A DNA stretch of 64,000 nt from Tepidibacillus fermentans (GTDB lineage Bacteria > Bacillota > Bacilli > Tepidibacillales > Tepidibacillaceae), in NCBI RefSeq assembly GCF_004342885.1, contig NZ_SMAB01000011.1, positions 1 to 64,000 of the forward strand. The letters run 5' to 3'. Shown piece after piece: positions 22,084 through 31,803 of this stretch. The position numbers were made by a program, and so were the translations under genes. Each line of letters opens with the position of its first letter. The first letter of the stretch is position 1. The notes under the pieces are model-generated. The model did not search any database and was not told the DNA's origin. It saw nothing but the letters and a program-made list of their open reading frames with translations.

Positions 22084-22111
22084 ACAAATAGAAATAACGA
22101 TAATAATATAA

Positions 22112-22155
22112 TAAAATCCCCCTAGACAAGATTAATTTTGTAAAGGGGGATTTTA
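22112..22155 (-). terminator. Terminator downstream of ptsI
   Basis: On the minus strand AAAATCCCCCT pairs with AGGGGGATTTT and is followed by TATTATAT. It lies 8 nt after the ptsI stop and ends the ptsG-ptsH-ptsI unit. Confidence 0.9.
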
Positions 22156-22162
22156 TAATTTT

Positions 22163-23887
22163 CTATTTTATTTTTTCCAAGACCTCTTGCTCAACATATT
22201 GTACAATTTCTTCAGCGGTTTCCATTTGCAGAACTTTTTCCGCAACGAGTTTCATTTCAGCTGCATTTAATTTTCGGATCAAAGAACGGGCTTTAAGAAC
22301 AGATGAAGCACTCATACTAAACTCATCTAATCCCATTCCTAATAAGATCGGGATCGCTGGAATAGTACCAGCCATTTCACCACACATTCCTGCCCATTTT
22401 CCCTCTTTATGAGCAGCCTGAATTACCATATTGATTAATCGCAGTACAGCAGGGTTAAAGGGTTGATATAAATAAGAGACACGCTCATTCATGCGATCGG
22501 CAGCCATGGTGTATTGAATTAAATCATTTGTTCCAATACTGAAGAAATCCACTTCTTTTGCAAGTTGATCTGCAATCACTGCTGCTGCTGGGATTTCAAT
22601 CATCATCCCTACTTCCATTTCCTTATTGTAGGGAATATTTTGTTGATCTAGTTCTTGTTTGACCTCAGCTAGAATCTTGTTCGCCTCGCGTAATTCCTGT
22701 AAAGAAGCAATCATCGGATACATTAGTTTAATATTACCATAGACACTTGCACGCAAAATCGCACGAAGTTGTGTCTTAAAAATATCGGTACGATCTAAAC
22801 AGAGTCGAATTGCTCGATAGCCAAGGAACGGGTTCATCTCTTTCGGCAGATCAAGATAAGGCAATTCTTTGTCTCCGCCAATATCCAGAGAACGAATAAC
22901 GATTGGGTTCTCTTTTGCGAACATCTCTGCCACTTGTTTATAGGCCTCAAACTGCTCCTCTTCAGAAGGAAGGTCGGTTCTTCCCATATACAAAAACTCT
23001 GTGCGGAATAAACCAATTCCTTCTGCCCCATTGGCAACAGCAACTTTTGCATCATTTGGATTACCAATATTGGCGACGACTTCTACACGATGACCATCCT
23101 TTGTAATCGAAGGCTCTGCCTTCAACTTCGCTAGTTCAGCAAGTTCTGCTTCATAAGCTTTTTTCTTTATTGCATATTGTTCAATCATCGTTGAAGTGGG
23201 ATTTTTATAAACGACTCCCTCAATGCCATCGACAATGAGATAATCTAAAGCTTCTACCCCTTCAAGAATATTCTTTAAGCCTACAACCGCAGGAATTTCC
23301 ATGGAGCGAGCCATAATCGCCGAATGAGAAGTTCGACCGCCAATATTGGTGGCAAAGCCCGCAACTTTATCCCGATCTAATTGGGCTGTATCGGAGGGGG
23401 TTAGATCGTGAGCAACTAAAACAACAGGTTCATTGAAGTCTTCTAACGATTTTTCTTCTATTCCAGCAAGTCTTTTTAAAACCCGACTGCTTACGTCGCG
23501 AATATCGGCAGCCCGTTCTCTCATGTACTCATTATCCATACTTTCAAAAATGGTAATGAATTGATCTGTGATTTCCTTTAATGCGGCTTCTGCGTTAATG
23601 GATTCGGTTTGAATCTTCTCTTTTACTGCGCCAATATATTCTGGATCTTGCAAAACGAGAATATGAGCAGCAAAGATCTGCGCTTCTTTTTCTCCTAATT
23701 TTTCCTTTGCTTTTTGTTGAATCGCTTCCAACTCGCTGATGGATTGCTTTACTTTTTCTTCAAAGCGTTTCACTTCTTGTTCTATGTCATTCACTTCATA
23801 TCTTTGGACATCTACTTTTTCCTCTTTAAGAAGAAAAGCAGGCCCCATAGCTATTCCAGATGAGGCAGCTATCCCTCTCCATTCCAT
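22163..23887 (-). CDS. ptsI: PTS enzyme I (PEP-protein phosphotransferase)
   Basis: Transfers phosphate from PEP to His15 of HPr and so energises every PTS sugar in the cell. The 574-aa protein has the phosphohistidine signature [19 protein letters not shown] at about residue 185, the PEP-binding regions [12 protein letters not shown] and [13 protein letters not shown], and the C-terminal [10 protein letters not shown] and MCGEMAG loops with the catalytic Cys. It begins 12 bp after ptsH. Both the glucose PTS and the amino-sugar PTS at 58-61 kb depend on it. Confidence 0.98.
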   Translation of the reverse strand: MEWRGIAASSGIAMGPAFLLKEEKVDVQRYEVNDIEQEVKRFEEKVKQSISELEAIQQKAKEKLGEKEAQIFAAHILVLQDPEYIGAVKEKIQTESINAEAALKEITDQFITIFESMDNEYMRERAADIRDVSSRVLKRLAGIEEKSLEDFNEPVVLVAHDLTPSDTAQLDRDKVAGFATNIGGRTSHSAIMARSMEIPAVVGLKNILEGVEALDYLIVDGIEGVVYKNPTSTMIEQYAIKKKAYEAELAELAKLKAEPSITKDGHRVEVVANIGNPNDAKVAVANGAEGIGLFRTEFLYMGRTDLPSEEEQFEAYKQVAEMFAKENPIVIRSLDIGGDKELPYLDLPKEMNPFLGYRAIRLCLDRTDIFKTQLRAILRASVYGNIKLMYPMIASLQELREANKILAEVKQELDQQNIPYNKEMEVGMMIEIPAAAVIADQLAKEVDFFSIGTNDLIQYTMAADRMNERVSYLYQPFNPAVLRLINMVIQAAHKEGKWAGMCGEMAGTIPAIPILLGMGLDEFSMSASSVLKARSLIRKLNAAEMKLVAEKVLQMETAEEIVQYVEQEVLEKIK

Positions 23888-23899
23888 CGCTTATCCTCC

Positions 23900-24160
23900 T
23901 TATTCGTGTTCAGATTCTAGGATCTCACCGATTGCTTGAAGTGCCTCATCTTCGTTTTCCCCGTTTACAACTACTTTAATTTCATCACCTTGTCGAACAC
24001 CTAACGACATAATTCCCATAATACTTTTGGCATTTACCTGTTTATCTCCTTTTACGATCGTGATCTCACATGGGAAAGAGCTTGCCTTTTGTACTAATAA
24101 TGTTGCAGGTCTAGCATGAAGTCCTGTTGGATTTTTTACTGTAAATACTTTTTCTACCAT
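23900..24160 (-). CDS. ptsH: Phosphocarrier protein HPr
   Basis: Shuttles phosphate from EI to the EIIA domains and, phosphorylated on Ser46 by HPr kinase, is the corepressor of CcpA. The 86-aa protein has His15 in TGLHARPATLLVQ and Ser46 in VNAKSIMGIMSLG. It lies between ptsG and ptsI, the standard order. The kinase and phosphorylase that control Ser46 (hprK) are at 48.5 kb. Confidence 0.98.
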   Translation of the reverse strand: MVEKVFTVKNPTGLHARPATLLVQKASSFPCEITIVKGDKQVNAKSIMGIMSLGVRQGDEIKVVVNGENEDEALQAIGEILESEHE

Positions 24161-24206
24161 TTGATATTCCTCCTTGTGATTCTAAAATTTTTTAATTATG
24201 AACAGG

Positions 24207-26246
24207 TTATTTCTTTTCAATAATTGCAATTTCTGTGGTTCCAGCTTTTACTTCTCCTTTATTGACATGAAGGAATTGATTCTCATTTAAATTGGTGAAG
24301 ACAATGGGTGTAATCGTTGATTTGGCATGGGTGCGGATATAATCCAAATCGACGTTTAATAACGGTGTCCCAACCTCTACTTCTTGTCCATCTTTCACCA
24401 ATAATTCAAATCCTTTTCCTTGTAGATTAACCGTATCGATTCCTACATGGATGAGAACCTCTAAACCACTGTGAGAAACTAGACCAATCGCATGTTTAGT
24501 CGGAAAGATGGTTGTGATTTTTCCTTTTATAGGAGAAACAACTTTTCCATCTGAAGGATTGATCGCAAACCCATCCCCCATCATTTTACCAGCAAAAACT
24601 TGATCTGGCACCTCTGAAAGGTCAATGACTTCTCCATCTAATGGAGCAACGATATATTCGATACCTTCTTCAACGGTTTCTATATTGTTTGGAATGACAT
24701 TGATCAAGTTCTTTTGTTCCACTGCTTCCGGTGATTGACCATTGATTATTGCTTTTATTTGTTCCTTTAAGGAGTCAGACTTTGTTCCAAAGATCGCTTG
24801 AAAGTTATTGCCCATTTCCATGACTCCTGCTGCTCCTAATTTTTTTAATTCTTCTTTATTCACTTTCGTTGGATCTTTTACCGTAACCCGTAAACGAGTA
24901 ATACAAGCATCGAGTACACTTAAGTTTTCCTTCCCTCCAAAGGCTTTTAAAACTTTTGCAGCAAGACTATCTGAATGATCTGCTGTATTTTCAACTCGAT
25001 TTTCCTCGTCTTCTCGGCCAGGGGTTTTTAGATCCCATTTGCGAATAGCGAAACGGAAACCAAAATAATAAATTACAGAAAATACTAAGCCCACTGGTAT
25101 GACGAGCCACCATGCAGTACGGTTTGGTAAAATTCCAAAGAGGATATAGTCGATGACACCGCCAGAGAAGGTCATCCCAATTTTTACATTTAGGATATGC
25201 ATAATCATAAAGGATAATCCAGCAAAGACCGCATGGATCGCAAATAAGATAGGTGCAATGAACAAGAATGTAAATTCAATCGGTTCTGTAATTCCTGTTA
25301 AAAACGATGTTAAGGCTGCAGAACCAAGAATTCCTGCAACAATCTTTTTCTTCTCAGGCCTTGCTTCGTGATACATCGCTAAGGCTGCGGCAGGAAGACC
25401 AAACATCATAAATGGGAATTTCCCTGTCATAAATGTTCCAGCTGTAAAAGGTACCCCATCTTTTAACTGAGCGAAAAAGATATGTTGATCCCCATGAATG
25501 ATTTGACCTGCTTTTGAGACATAGTTCCCAAATTCATACCAAAATGGGGCATACCAAATATGATGAAGTCCAAATGGAATTAAGGATCGTTCAATCAAAC
25601 CAAAGATAAACGCAGCTAACGTTTTATTTTGATCGATCATACTGTGAGAAAATACATTTAATGCATTTTGAACAGGCGGCCAAATAAAAGTCATTAAAAT
25701 ACCCAAGATTAATGCAGATCCTGCAGTGACAATCGGCACAAAACGTTTCCCCGCAAAAAAACCTAAAAATGGCGGGAGTTGGATGGTGTAATATTTTCGA
25801 TATAAATAAGCGGCTAAAATACCTACGATGATCCCACCAAAAACCCCTGTTTGCAGCGTTGGAATACCAAGTACTGTTGCATAAGATTGACTTTTTGCAA
25901 CCATTTCAGGGGTGATATGAAGAATGTCTCCCATCGTAATATTCATGATCAGAAAACCAATAATTGCGGCAAGACCAGCAACTCCTTCTCCACCAGCTAA
26001 TCCAACAGCAACTCCCACAGCAAAAAGGAGTGGAAGGTTGCTAAATACGATTCCCCCTGCATCCTCCATCACCTTTGCAACTAGTTGAAAACTAGGACTT
26101 GTTAAAGCTGGAATTCTTTCTATCAACTCGGGGTTTTGCAGTGCATTCCCAAAAGCTAACAAAATTCCAGCTGCAGGTAGAATGGCAACAGGTAACATCA
26201 ATGCTTTACCTACTTGTTGCAACACACTAAAGATTTTTTTTAGCAT
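24207..26246 (-). CDS. ptsG: PTS glucose-specific EIICBA permease
   Basis: Imports and phosphorylates glucose. The 679-aa membrane protein has an EIIC domain of about ten segments (residues 1-390, with [21 protein letters not shown] and [12 protein letters not shown]), an EIIB domain with its active cysteine in [12 protein letters not shown] near residue 440, and a C-terminal EIIA domain with the active histidine in [24 protein letters not shown] precedes the ATG. It follows glcT by 158 bp, a gap that holds an antitermination switch. Confidence 0.97.
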   Translation of the reverse strand: MLKKIFSVLQQVGKALMLPVAILPAAGILLAFGNALQNPELIERIPALTSPSFQLVAKVMEDAGGIVFSNLPLLFAVGVAVGLAGGEGVAGLAAIIGFLIMNITMGDILHITPEMVAKSQSYATVLGIPTLQTGVFGGIIVGILAAYLYRKYYTIQLPPFLGFFAGKRFVPIVTAGSALILGILMTFIWPPVQNALNVFSHSMIDQNKTLAAFIFGLIERSLIPFGLHHIWYAPFWYEFGNYVSKAGQIIHGDQHIFFAQLKDGVPFTAGTFMTGKFPFMMFGLPAAALAMYHEARPEKKKIVAGILGSAALTSFLTGITEPIEFTFLFIAPILFAIHAVFAGLSFMIMHILNVKIGMTFSGGVIDYILFGILPNRTAWWLVIPVGLVFSVIYYFGFRFAIRKWDLKTPGREDEENRVENTADHSDSLAAKVLKAFGGKENLSVLDACITRLRVTVKDPTKVNKEELKKLGAAGVMEMGNNFQAIFGTKSDSLKEQIKAIINGQSPEAVEQKNLINVIPNNIETVEEGIEYIVAPLDGEVIDLSEVPDQVFAGKMMGDGFAINPSDGKVVSPIKGKITTIFPTKHAIGLVSHSGLEVLIHVGIDTVNLQGKGFELLVKDGQEVEVGTPLLNVDLDYIRTHAKSTITPIVFTNLNENQFLHVNKGEVKAGTTEIAIIEKK

Positions 26247-26296
26247 CGTTAATCCTCCTTTAATTTATAATTTCTGCTAATATCGGCAGGAAATAC

Positions 26297-26389
26297 CAAA
26301 AAAGAAAAAGGCATGAGTAATAATTGTGATATGACTAGGATGTCATAATCACCAAAAATTTACTCATGCCTGATCGAATCAGTAACACG
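26297..26389 (-). promoter_or_regulatory. GlcT-controlled RAT antiterminator and terminator
   Basis: On the minus strand the leader begins with CGTGTTACTGATTCGATCAG followed by GCATGAGT, which matches the ribonucleic antiterminator bound by GlcT in front of Bacillus ptsG. The end of the RAT (GGCATGAGTAA, complement of 26360-26370) also pairs with TTACTCATGCC (26310-26320) and runs into TTTTTCTTTTTT, so RAT and terminator are mutually exclusive. Glucose import would favour unphosphorylated GlcT and read-through. Confidence 0.92.
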
Positions 26390-26404
26390 TAGACGCTTTC
26401 ATTT

Positions 26405-27271
26405 TCAATTTTCATTGATATGATTCAATATTCTTTGAATATGCATAGTGAGATAAACAACTTCTGCTTTTGGTATTTCTGTCTTTAAGGTATTTTGCAT
26501 GATCTTAACTAATTTCCAAGCGAGATTATAACATATAGGATACTCTTTTTGCAATAAAGAACTTAAGGGATGATTTTCTCCTAAGTGTTGGTTTTGCTCC
26601 GTTCTTTCAATGGCAAAGCGCAAGTGTGTCACTAGGCGGGCATAATCGATGGACTCCTTGTCAATCTTGATCGCTAATTCTTCTTCAATCACATGAATCA
26701 ATTGATTGACAAGTGCTGAAAAACGATTCATTTTGTTAATGCTTTGATTGGTCCTAAGACTATGAAGATGAAGGGTAATAAACCCAGCCTCATCTTCTGG
26801 GATTTCCAGATTTAATTTTTGTTCTAAAATCTTCAATCCTTGTAATGCGAGAGCAAACTCTTCTGGGTAAAGGGTTCGAATCTCAAATAAAAAGGGGTTA
26901 TCGATATTAATTCCCTGTTGTAAACGTTTTATCGCAAAGGAAATATGATCAATAAAAGAGACTAAAAATTGTTCTGTAAAATGAAGGTCCGAGTTCTTTT
27001 CAATATATTGAATCACATCATGAATCGCATGTATCGTTTCATCATCAGCCTCTGTAAGAACACGTAAGATGGAATCGCGGTTTGCATCAGAAGAAAGGGT
27101 AAATACTTTTTCAATCGCTTGTAATTGTTTACCAACCAAATATTCTCTTTTTTTACAATTAAAACCAATCCCTTTTCCTAAAAGCACAACTTCATTTCCT
27201 AATTCATCTTTGGCCAGTAGCGTATTATTATTTAAAATTCGCAGGATTTGATAAGTTTTTTTATCCTTCAT
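26405..27271 (-). CDS. glcT: Transcription antiterminator GlcT (BglG family)
   Basis: Binds the RAT in the ptsG leader and prevents termination when glucose is available. The 288-aa protein has the N-terminal RNA-binding domain (residues 1-60: ILNNNTLLAKDELGNEVVLLG, GIGFNCKK) and two PTS regulation domains with histidines in TEQFLVSFIDHISFA, FITLHLHSLR and VVYLTMHIQRIL. It stands directly upstream of ptsG and is separated from the decayed EIIA fragment by a bidirectional terminator at 27356. Confidence 0.95.
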   Translation of the reverse strand: MKDKKTYQILRILNNNTLLAKDELGNEVVLLGKGIGFNCKKREYLVGKQLQAIEKVFTLSSDANRDSILRVLTEADDETIHAIHDVIQYIEKNSDLHFTEQFLVSFIDHISFAIKRLQQGINIDNPFLFEIRTLYPEEFALALQGLKILEQKLNLEIPEDEAGFITLHLHSLRTNQSINKMNRFSALVNQLIHVIEEELAIKIDKESIDYARLVTHLRFAIERTEQNQHLGENHPLSSLLQKEYPICYNLAWKLVKIMQNTLKTEIPKAEVVYLTMHIQRILNHINEN

Positions 27272-27355
27272 TTGTTTTCCATCCTCTTAAACTGCCTTTT
27301 AGTAATAAAGACTGTAAAAAATTGTTTATTGTACTGCACTTTCATCGCAGTATAG

Positions 27356-27387
27356 AAAAATCAAGTGAACATAGCCACTTGATTTTT
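27356..27387. terminator. Bidirectional terminator before glcT
   Basis: AAAAATCAAGTG (27356-27367) pairs with CACTTGATTTTT (27376-27387), with T-runs on both strands. It once ended the EIIA-containing gene and now shields glcT. Confidence 0.85.
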
Positions 27388-27418
27388 TAATTCTATTATT
27401 TTATTTTAAATCAATTGA

Positions 27419-27667
27419 TTAAGCAAGATGAATTTTTAATACTTGGGTTTGCCCTTTGCTTACATTCTCTTGCGCCAGTCTTTCCATCTGTCCTACTTTC
27501 TCTCCGTTTGTGATCACCAATGGAGTAATGGTACTTTTGGCCTTTTCCTTGATGAGATTAAGGTCAAAACTAATCAAAGCATCACCAGCTTTAACTTTGT
27601 CCCCTTCTTTCACATGTGCAGTGAAACCTTCTCCTTCCATTTGTACCGTTTCTAAACCGATGTGGAG
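27419..27667 (-). pseudogene. C-terminal fragment of a PTS EIIA(Glc) domain
   Basis: The fragment reads HIGLETVQMEGEGFTAHV, then VKEGDKVKAGDALISFDL and ends in KIHLA, the second half of a Crr-type EIIA domain, starting with the active-site histidine in LHIGLE. Its first codons are borrowed from the end of the mobile element. The missing first half lies beyond the element at 29467 onward, where the sequence stops at GLEIL; joining the two restores a continuous GLEIL-LHIGLET. Alone it has no start or function that I can support. Confidence 0.85.
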
Positions 27668-27788
27668 TGAACTACCCACCACTTAAAACCTTGCGGTTTT
27701 TGAAGTAGGGGCTTCTCGACTTATCGTTGCTTTTAGTAGCCAACGAAAACTGACCGAGCTATCCCTCTTGTTCCAAGAGTTCTTTTTG

Positions 27789-28901
27789 CTATGCTAACGC
27801 TAATAAGCGTAATCCTTCAAGTTTGATATTGATAGAAGCATTCCAGTCTCTATCTGCTACAAAACCACAATCACAGTGGAATATGCGCTCAGCAAGAGAT
27901 AGAGACTCCTTTACTTGACCGCAACATGAACAAGTTTTGGATGATGGAAACCACTTATCTATTTTGATAATTCTTTTCCCTTGCTCCTCTAACTTGTATT
28001 GGAGAAATGTCGTGAACATGCCCCATGCATTATCAGCAACGCTTTTGCCGAAATTGAGGGCTTGCGACATTCCCTTCATGTTGAGGTCTTCGATAACCAC
28101 GCAATCATACAATTTTGCTAATTTGTACGATTCCTTATGTAGAAAGTCTTTTCGTTGGTTCGCAATTCTTTCATGTAGCTTCGCCACTTTTAGTCGCTGT
28201 TTGTGCCAACGATTAGAGTCTTTCTTTTTGCGTGATAGAATACGCTGTTCCTTCGCTAATTTTTCCAAGGCTTGATGATAGAAACGAGGGTAATTGGCTG
28301 TCTTACCTTCTTCGCTATCAACAAATAAGCCATTCATGGAAAAATCCAAACCAACAACAGCTTGTACTTCTTTTTGTATAGGTTGATGTTCGTATTCGGT
28401 GAGAATAGAAACATAGTATTTTCCCGTTTTTGTTCGAGAAACCGTACAAGATTTGATAATATGATCTGATGGAATTTCTCGATGTTGCTTCATCTTTACA
28501 AGTTTCAGTTTTGGTAATTTGATATAACCATCCAAAAGCATAATGTTTCCGTTGACCACATTGGTTGTATAGGATTGTCTTGCCTTACGGCTTTTGAACT
28601 TCGGAAATTCTGCACGACCAGAAAAGAAGTTTTGGTATGCCTTCTGCAAGTTCAGTTGAGCATTTGCCAATGCAAGGCTATCGACTTCTTTGAGCCATGC
28701 AAACTTCTTTTTATACTTGGCAGGAGTCGGGAATTTTTGCTTTTTCAAGGCTTCTTTATCGTCCTTGAATTGTTCATATGTTTCCTTTCGTTCAGCCAAC
28801 ATTTTGTTGTAGACGAAACGAACGCAACCGAAGGTTTTCGCAAGAAGTTGCTCTTGTTCTTTCGTTGGATACAGACGAAATTTATATGCTTTGTTTGCCA
28901 T
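27789..28901 (-). CDS. tnpB: TnpB, RNA-guided endonuclease of IS200/IS605
   Basis: A 370-aa OrfB protein of the group ancestral to Cas12. The RuvC-like residues are intact: Asp in VVGLDFSMNGL, Glu in VVIEDLNMKG and Asp in ADRDWNASINI. A C-terminal zinc finger is formed by CSCCG and CDCG. In studied elements TnpB uses a right-end RNA to cut sites lacking the element and so favours its retention (family knowledge). It starts 11 bp after tnpA. Full length and intact motifs argue that it is recent and probably active. Confidence 0.95.
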   Translation of the reverse strand: MANKAYKFRLYPTKEQEQLLAKTFGCVRFVYNKMLAERKETYEQFKDDKEALKKQKFPTPAKYKKKFAWLKEVDSLALANAQLNLQKAYQNFFSGRAEFPKFKSRKARQSYTTNVVNGNIMLLDGYIKLPKLKLVKMKQHREIPSDHIIKSCTVSRTKTGKYYVSILTEYEHQPIQKEVQAVVGLDFSMNGLFVDSEEGKTANYPRFYHQALEKLAKEQRILSRKKKDSNRWHKQRLKVAKLHERIANQRKDFLHKESYKLAKLYDCVVIEDLNMKGMSQALNFGKSVADNAWGMFTTFLQYKLEEQGKRIIKIDKWFPSSKTCSCCGQVKESLSLAERIFHCDCGFVADRDWNASINIKLEGLRLLALA

Positions 28902-28912
28902 ATCGAATCACC

Positions 28913-29311
28913 TCACTTCATCCCTTGATCTTCTATATACTGCTTTATCACTTCGATGGGCGCACCGCCCGTTGTAAGTAAGCAAAAGCTTCTTGACCAA
29001 AAATACTCTTTCCACAGTTTTCTTTTCACTTGTGGAAAATGCTTTTTGATCAATCGAGAACTTGCACTTTTATAGGCATTGATGAACTTTGATAGTTCAC
29101 TATTCGGATGCGCTTTGAACAAAATATGCACATGGTCAATATCGTGATTCCATTCGACCAAGGAAATATTGTAATTTTCGCCCAATCGAACAAACATATC
29201 TTTTGCATAGTCAGATATGGTATCATCAATCACTTGTCTGCGATATTTTACGACCAGAACAAGATGATAATACAATAGGAATACCGAATGATTATTATTA
29301 TCTAATTTCAT
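28913..29311 (-). CDS. tnpA: TnpA, Y1 HUH transposase of IS200/IS605
   Basis: A single-strand DNA transposase of 132 aa. The HUH motif is in DIDHVHILFKA near residue 62 and the catalytic tyrosine in EVIKQYIEDQG near the C-terminus; both are intact. It lies directly before tnpB, inside hairpin ends, so the element appears complete and autonomous. Confidence 0.95.
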   Translation of the reverse strand: MKLDNNNHSVFLLYYHLVLVVKYRRQVIDDTISDYAKDMFVRLGENYNISLVEWNHDIDHVHILFKAHPNSELSKFINAYKSASSRLIKKHFPQVKRKLWKEYFWSRSFCLLTTGGAPIEVIKQYIEDQGMK

Positions 29312-29466
29312 TTGTATAACAGCCTTTTATTTATCTAAGACTGATTATATCATAGTACAAAAAAGAGACAACTTTAGGCTACGCCTAACCGAAATTCATC
29401 TCCCACTTTCACTGGTTTTGTTGCACCTTCACGTTTAGAAGTGGGAGACTTCTTTCGATGGGAGGT

Positions 29467-29979
29467 TAAAATTTCTAATCCACCTTTACTACGAATTCCC
29501 ACTGCATGTTTCGTATGGAAAAGTTGAATAATCTCCCCATCAATGGGTGCAACTACTTCTCCTTCAGTTGGTTCAAAGGCAATGCCATGAATAGGTACAC
29601 GATAGATATGATATGCTTCTTCACCAATTGGTAAATTCGTTTTCTTATGGAGGGATTGATCAATGATGATCTCCTCAAATTTAGGAACATACGTCTGAAA
29701 AGGCTGATCATTACCTTCACTTGCTTCCTTGAAACTAATAAGACCCCCGAAGGAGAATGTAATTGGGTGTTTATCTAAGACAAAAACGCCCTTCCCGTGC
29801 AAACTGTGAACAAAACCTTCTTCTGCAAGCAACTCTAGTGCTCTACGAATAGTCCCTCGGCTGACCCTATATTTTTGACAAAATTCGTGTTCAGAAGATA
29901 GTTTTTCACCTGGACGATAGGTTCCGGCTAGTATTGCATTTTTAATCTCTTCGTAGATTTCGAGGTATCTCCTGTGCAT
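29467..29979 (-). pseudogene. Chimeric remnant: TreR-like GntR repressor fused to half an EIIA(Glc) domain
   Basis: From the ATG at 29979 (RBS GGAGGGG) the protein starts with a GntR winged helix (residues 1-70: IYEEIKNAILAGTYRPGEKL, VSRGTIRRALELL) and the front of a UTRA ligand domain resembling the trehalose repressor TreR (ITFSFGGLISFKEAS, HKKTNLPIGEEAYHIYRV). After residue 127 it switches in frame to EIIA(Glc) sequence (GIAFEPTEGEVVAPIDGE, FHTKHAVGI, GLEIL). The UTRA domain is thus cut in half, and the EIIA domain is cut by the IS. An internal deletion in a trehalose operon followed by the IS insertion explains this (inference). The reading frame runs on into the IS to 29374. Confidence 0.85.
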
Positions 29980-30035
29980 AAAACCCCTCCATGGTCTTCC
30001 TATCTCTTTTATACCATAATACCCGATTTTATACA

Positions 30036-31625
30036 CTACATATCTAAAGCTTTATATTTTTGTTCTTCTAATTCACGTAATTCGACCCGACGAATTTTCC
30101 CTGAATTTGTTTTTGGTAATTCTTTTATAAATTCAATTCTTCTTGGATATTTGTAAGGTGCTGCCAAGCGCTTCACATGTTCTTTCAATTCGTGTTCTAA
30201 TTCCAATCCATCATGAATTCCTTCTTTTAAGACGATAAATGCCTTAACGACATGCCCCCTGATTTCGTCAGGACTAGCAACAACAGCGCATTCTTTCACA
30301 GCAGGATGTTTCATCAATGCATCTTCAACTTCAAATGGACCGATGGTATAACCTGAACTGATAATAATATCATCTCTACGACCTTCAAACCAAAAATACC
30401 CTTCTTGATCTTTTCGCGCACGATCACCAGTAATATAGTAATCACCACGAAAGACAGCTGAAGTTCTTTCTGGATCTTTATCATAGCCTTTAAAAAGTGC
30501 AGGATGATTGCGATGAACAGCAAGATCCCCTACTTCACCTATCGCAACCGGCTCTCCGTTTTCATTGATAATTTCAATAGCGTCGTTAACAGTTGGTTTA
30601 CCCATTGATCCAGGCTTTACTTTCATATCTTTTAAAGTCGCTACCATTAAAGTTCCTTCGGTTTGACCATAACCATCACGTACTTCAATTTGAAAATAAT
30701 TTCTAAAAACATCAATCACTTCACGATTTAACGGCTCTCCTGCAGATACAGCACTACGTAAATGGGAGAGATTGTATTGACTTAATCCATCCACTTTAGC
30801 CATTAAACGGTACTCTGTCGGGGTACAACATAAGACATTCACCTTGTAATTCTGTAATAGGGTTAAATATTTATGAGGCTGAAACCTTCCATGATAGATA
30901 AATCCTGTTGCTCCTTTGCCTAAGATCGATAAGAAAGGACTCCAAACCCATTTCTGCCATCCAGGCCCCGCTGTTGCCCAAACAAGATCATGTTCTTGAA
31001 TATCTAGCCATAAATCTGCAGCGATCCGTAAATGGGCATAGGCCCATCCATGACTATGCAATACTCCTTTTGGAAAACCAGTTGTTCCTGAAGTGTAAGT
31101 TAGAAAAGCAATATCGTCTTTTGTAGTTCGTATTGTTTCAAAGGTTTGCGATTCATTTTTCATTAATTGTTCTACCGAGAGCCAACCATCCACTTCTTTT
31201 CCGTAAGAAATTTTAACTTGTAATGTTGGCATCGGTTCAGTAATCAAATCAATCTCTTGATGGAATTCGGAATATGCGATGATCGCTTTTGCTTCTCCAT
31301 GGTTGATTCGATAACTAAGATCTTTGGCACGTAACAGCTCTGAAGCAGGAATGATTACAAGACCAGCTTTTAAACAAGCGAGATAAATCACGTAGGAGAA
31401 AATGAATCGTGGCATCATTACTAATACCCGATCCCCTTTTGTTAAACCCAACTTTGTCAATGCATTGGCAAGTTGATTGGCCTTGTTTAAGAGGTCGTTA
31501 TAGGTTATCTCTTCATAATGTCCTTCTTCATTTTCCCATTTCAGCGCAACTTTGTCGGAAGCAAACTTCTCAACCTCTTGTGTTAAGTTGTATCTATTCG
31601 GCGCGATCAGATGTTTAAAATCCAT
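30036..31625 (-). CDS. AMP-dependent acyl-CoA synthetase (MbcS/YtcI-like)
   Basis: Activates a carboxylic acid to its acyl-CoA through an acyl-AMP. The 529-aa protein shows the P-loop-like AMP motif TYTSGTTGFPKGVLHSHGWA, DGYGQTEGTL, the hinge FEGRRDDIIISSGYTIGPFE and the catalytic lysine in KTNSGKIRRVEL. It is closest in feel to medium- or branched-chain acyl-CoA synthetases such as Bacillus YtcI; short acids such as acetate or isobutyrate are possible. The ATG at 31625 has better spacing to AAGGAG than that at 31631. It stands alone between the chimeric remnant and the HAD gene. Confidence 0.85.
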   Translation of the reverse strand: MDFKHLIAPNRYNLTQEVEKFASDKVALKWENEEGHYEEITYNDLLNKANQLANALTKLGLTKGDRVLVMMPRFIFSYVIYLACLKAGLVIIPASELLRAKDLSYRINHGEAKAIIAYSEFHQEIDLITEPMPTLQVKISYGKEVDGWLSVEQLMKNESQTFETIRTTKDDIAFLTYTSGTTGFPKGVLHSHGWAYAHLRIAADLWLDIQEHDLVWATAGPGWQKWVWSPFLSILGKGATGFIYHGRFQPHKYLTLLQNYKVNVLCCTPTEYRLMAKVDGLSQYNLSHLRSAVSAGEPLNREVIDVFRNYFQIEVRDGYGQTEGTLMVATLKDMKVKPGSMGKPTVNDAIEIINENGEPVAIGEVGDLAVHRNHPALFKGYDKDPERTSAVFRGDYYITGDRARKDQEGYFWFEGRRDDIIISSGYTIGPFEVEDALMKHPAVKECAVVASPDEIRGHVVKAFIVLKEGIHDGLELEHELKEHVKRLAAPYKYPRRIEFIKELPKTNSGKIRRVELRELEEQKYKALDM

Positions 31626-31740
31626 GACCATTCTCCTTTTCTTCAGTACTTATTCTTTTAATCCTCTTCTTTTAACCCTTTACTTCTTTATTACTTTATT
31701 ATAATACTAATTCATATGACTTGGTACTAATTTTTATTTA

Positions 31741-31787
31741 AAAAAAATCCCCATATCCTATTTTTTGAGAATAGGATTGGGATTTTA
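31741..31787 (-). terminator. Terminator downstream of the histidine operon HAD gene
   Basis: On the minus strand AAAATCCCAATCCTATTCTC pairs with the following AATAGGATATGGGGATTTT and ends in a long T-run. It closes the unit that begins at hisZ. Confidence 0.9.
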
Positions 31788-31803
31788 TTGAATTCAATCG
31801 ATA

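Larger units (their letters stand above)
27668..29466 (-). mobile_element. IS200/IS605-family insertion sequence with tnpA and tnpB
   Basis: An 1.8-kb element carrying tnpA and tnpB in the same direction, with hairpin ends rather than inverted repeats. The left end (tnpA side, about 29400-29446) has the stem CTCCCACTT/AAGTGGGAG; the right end (27680-27720) has AACCGCAAGG.TT and ends GGTAGTTCA. The boundaries follow from joining the interrupted EIIA frame, so they may be off by a few bases. No target duplication is expected in this family. The target side next to the left end reads AAATTTTA(AC), compatible with the T/A-rich targets of the family. Confidence 0.9.

Noticed and set aside
28575-28928. 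Plus-strand open frame of 117 codons within tnpB
   Set aside because: It is antisense to an intact, well-recognised tnpB and has no RBS or known motif.
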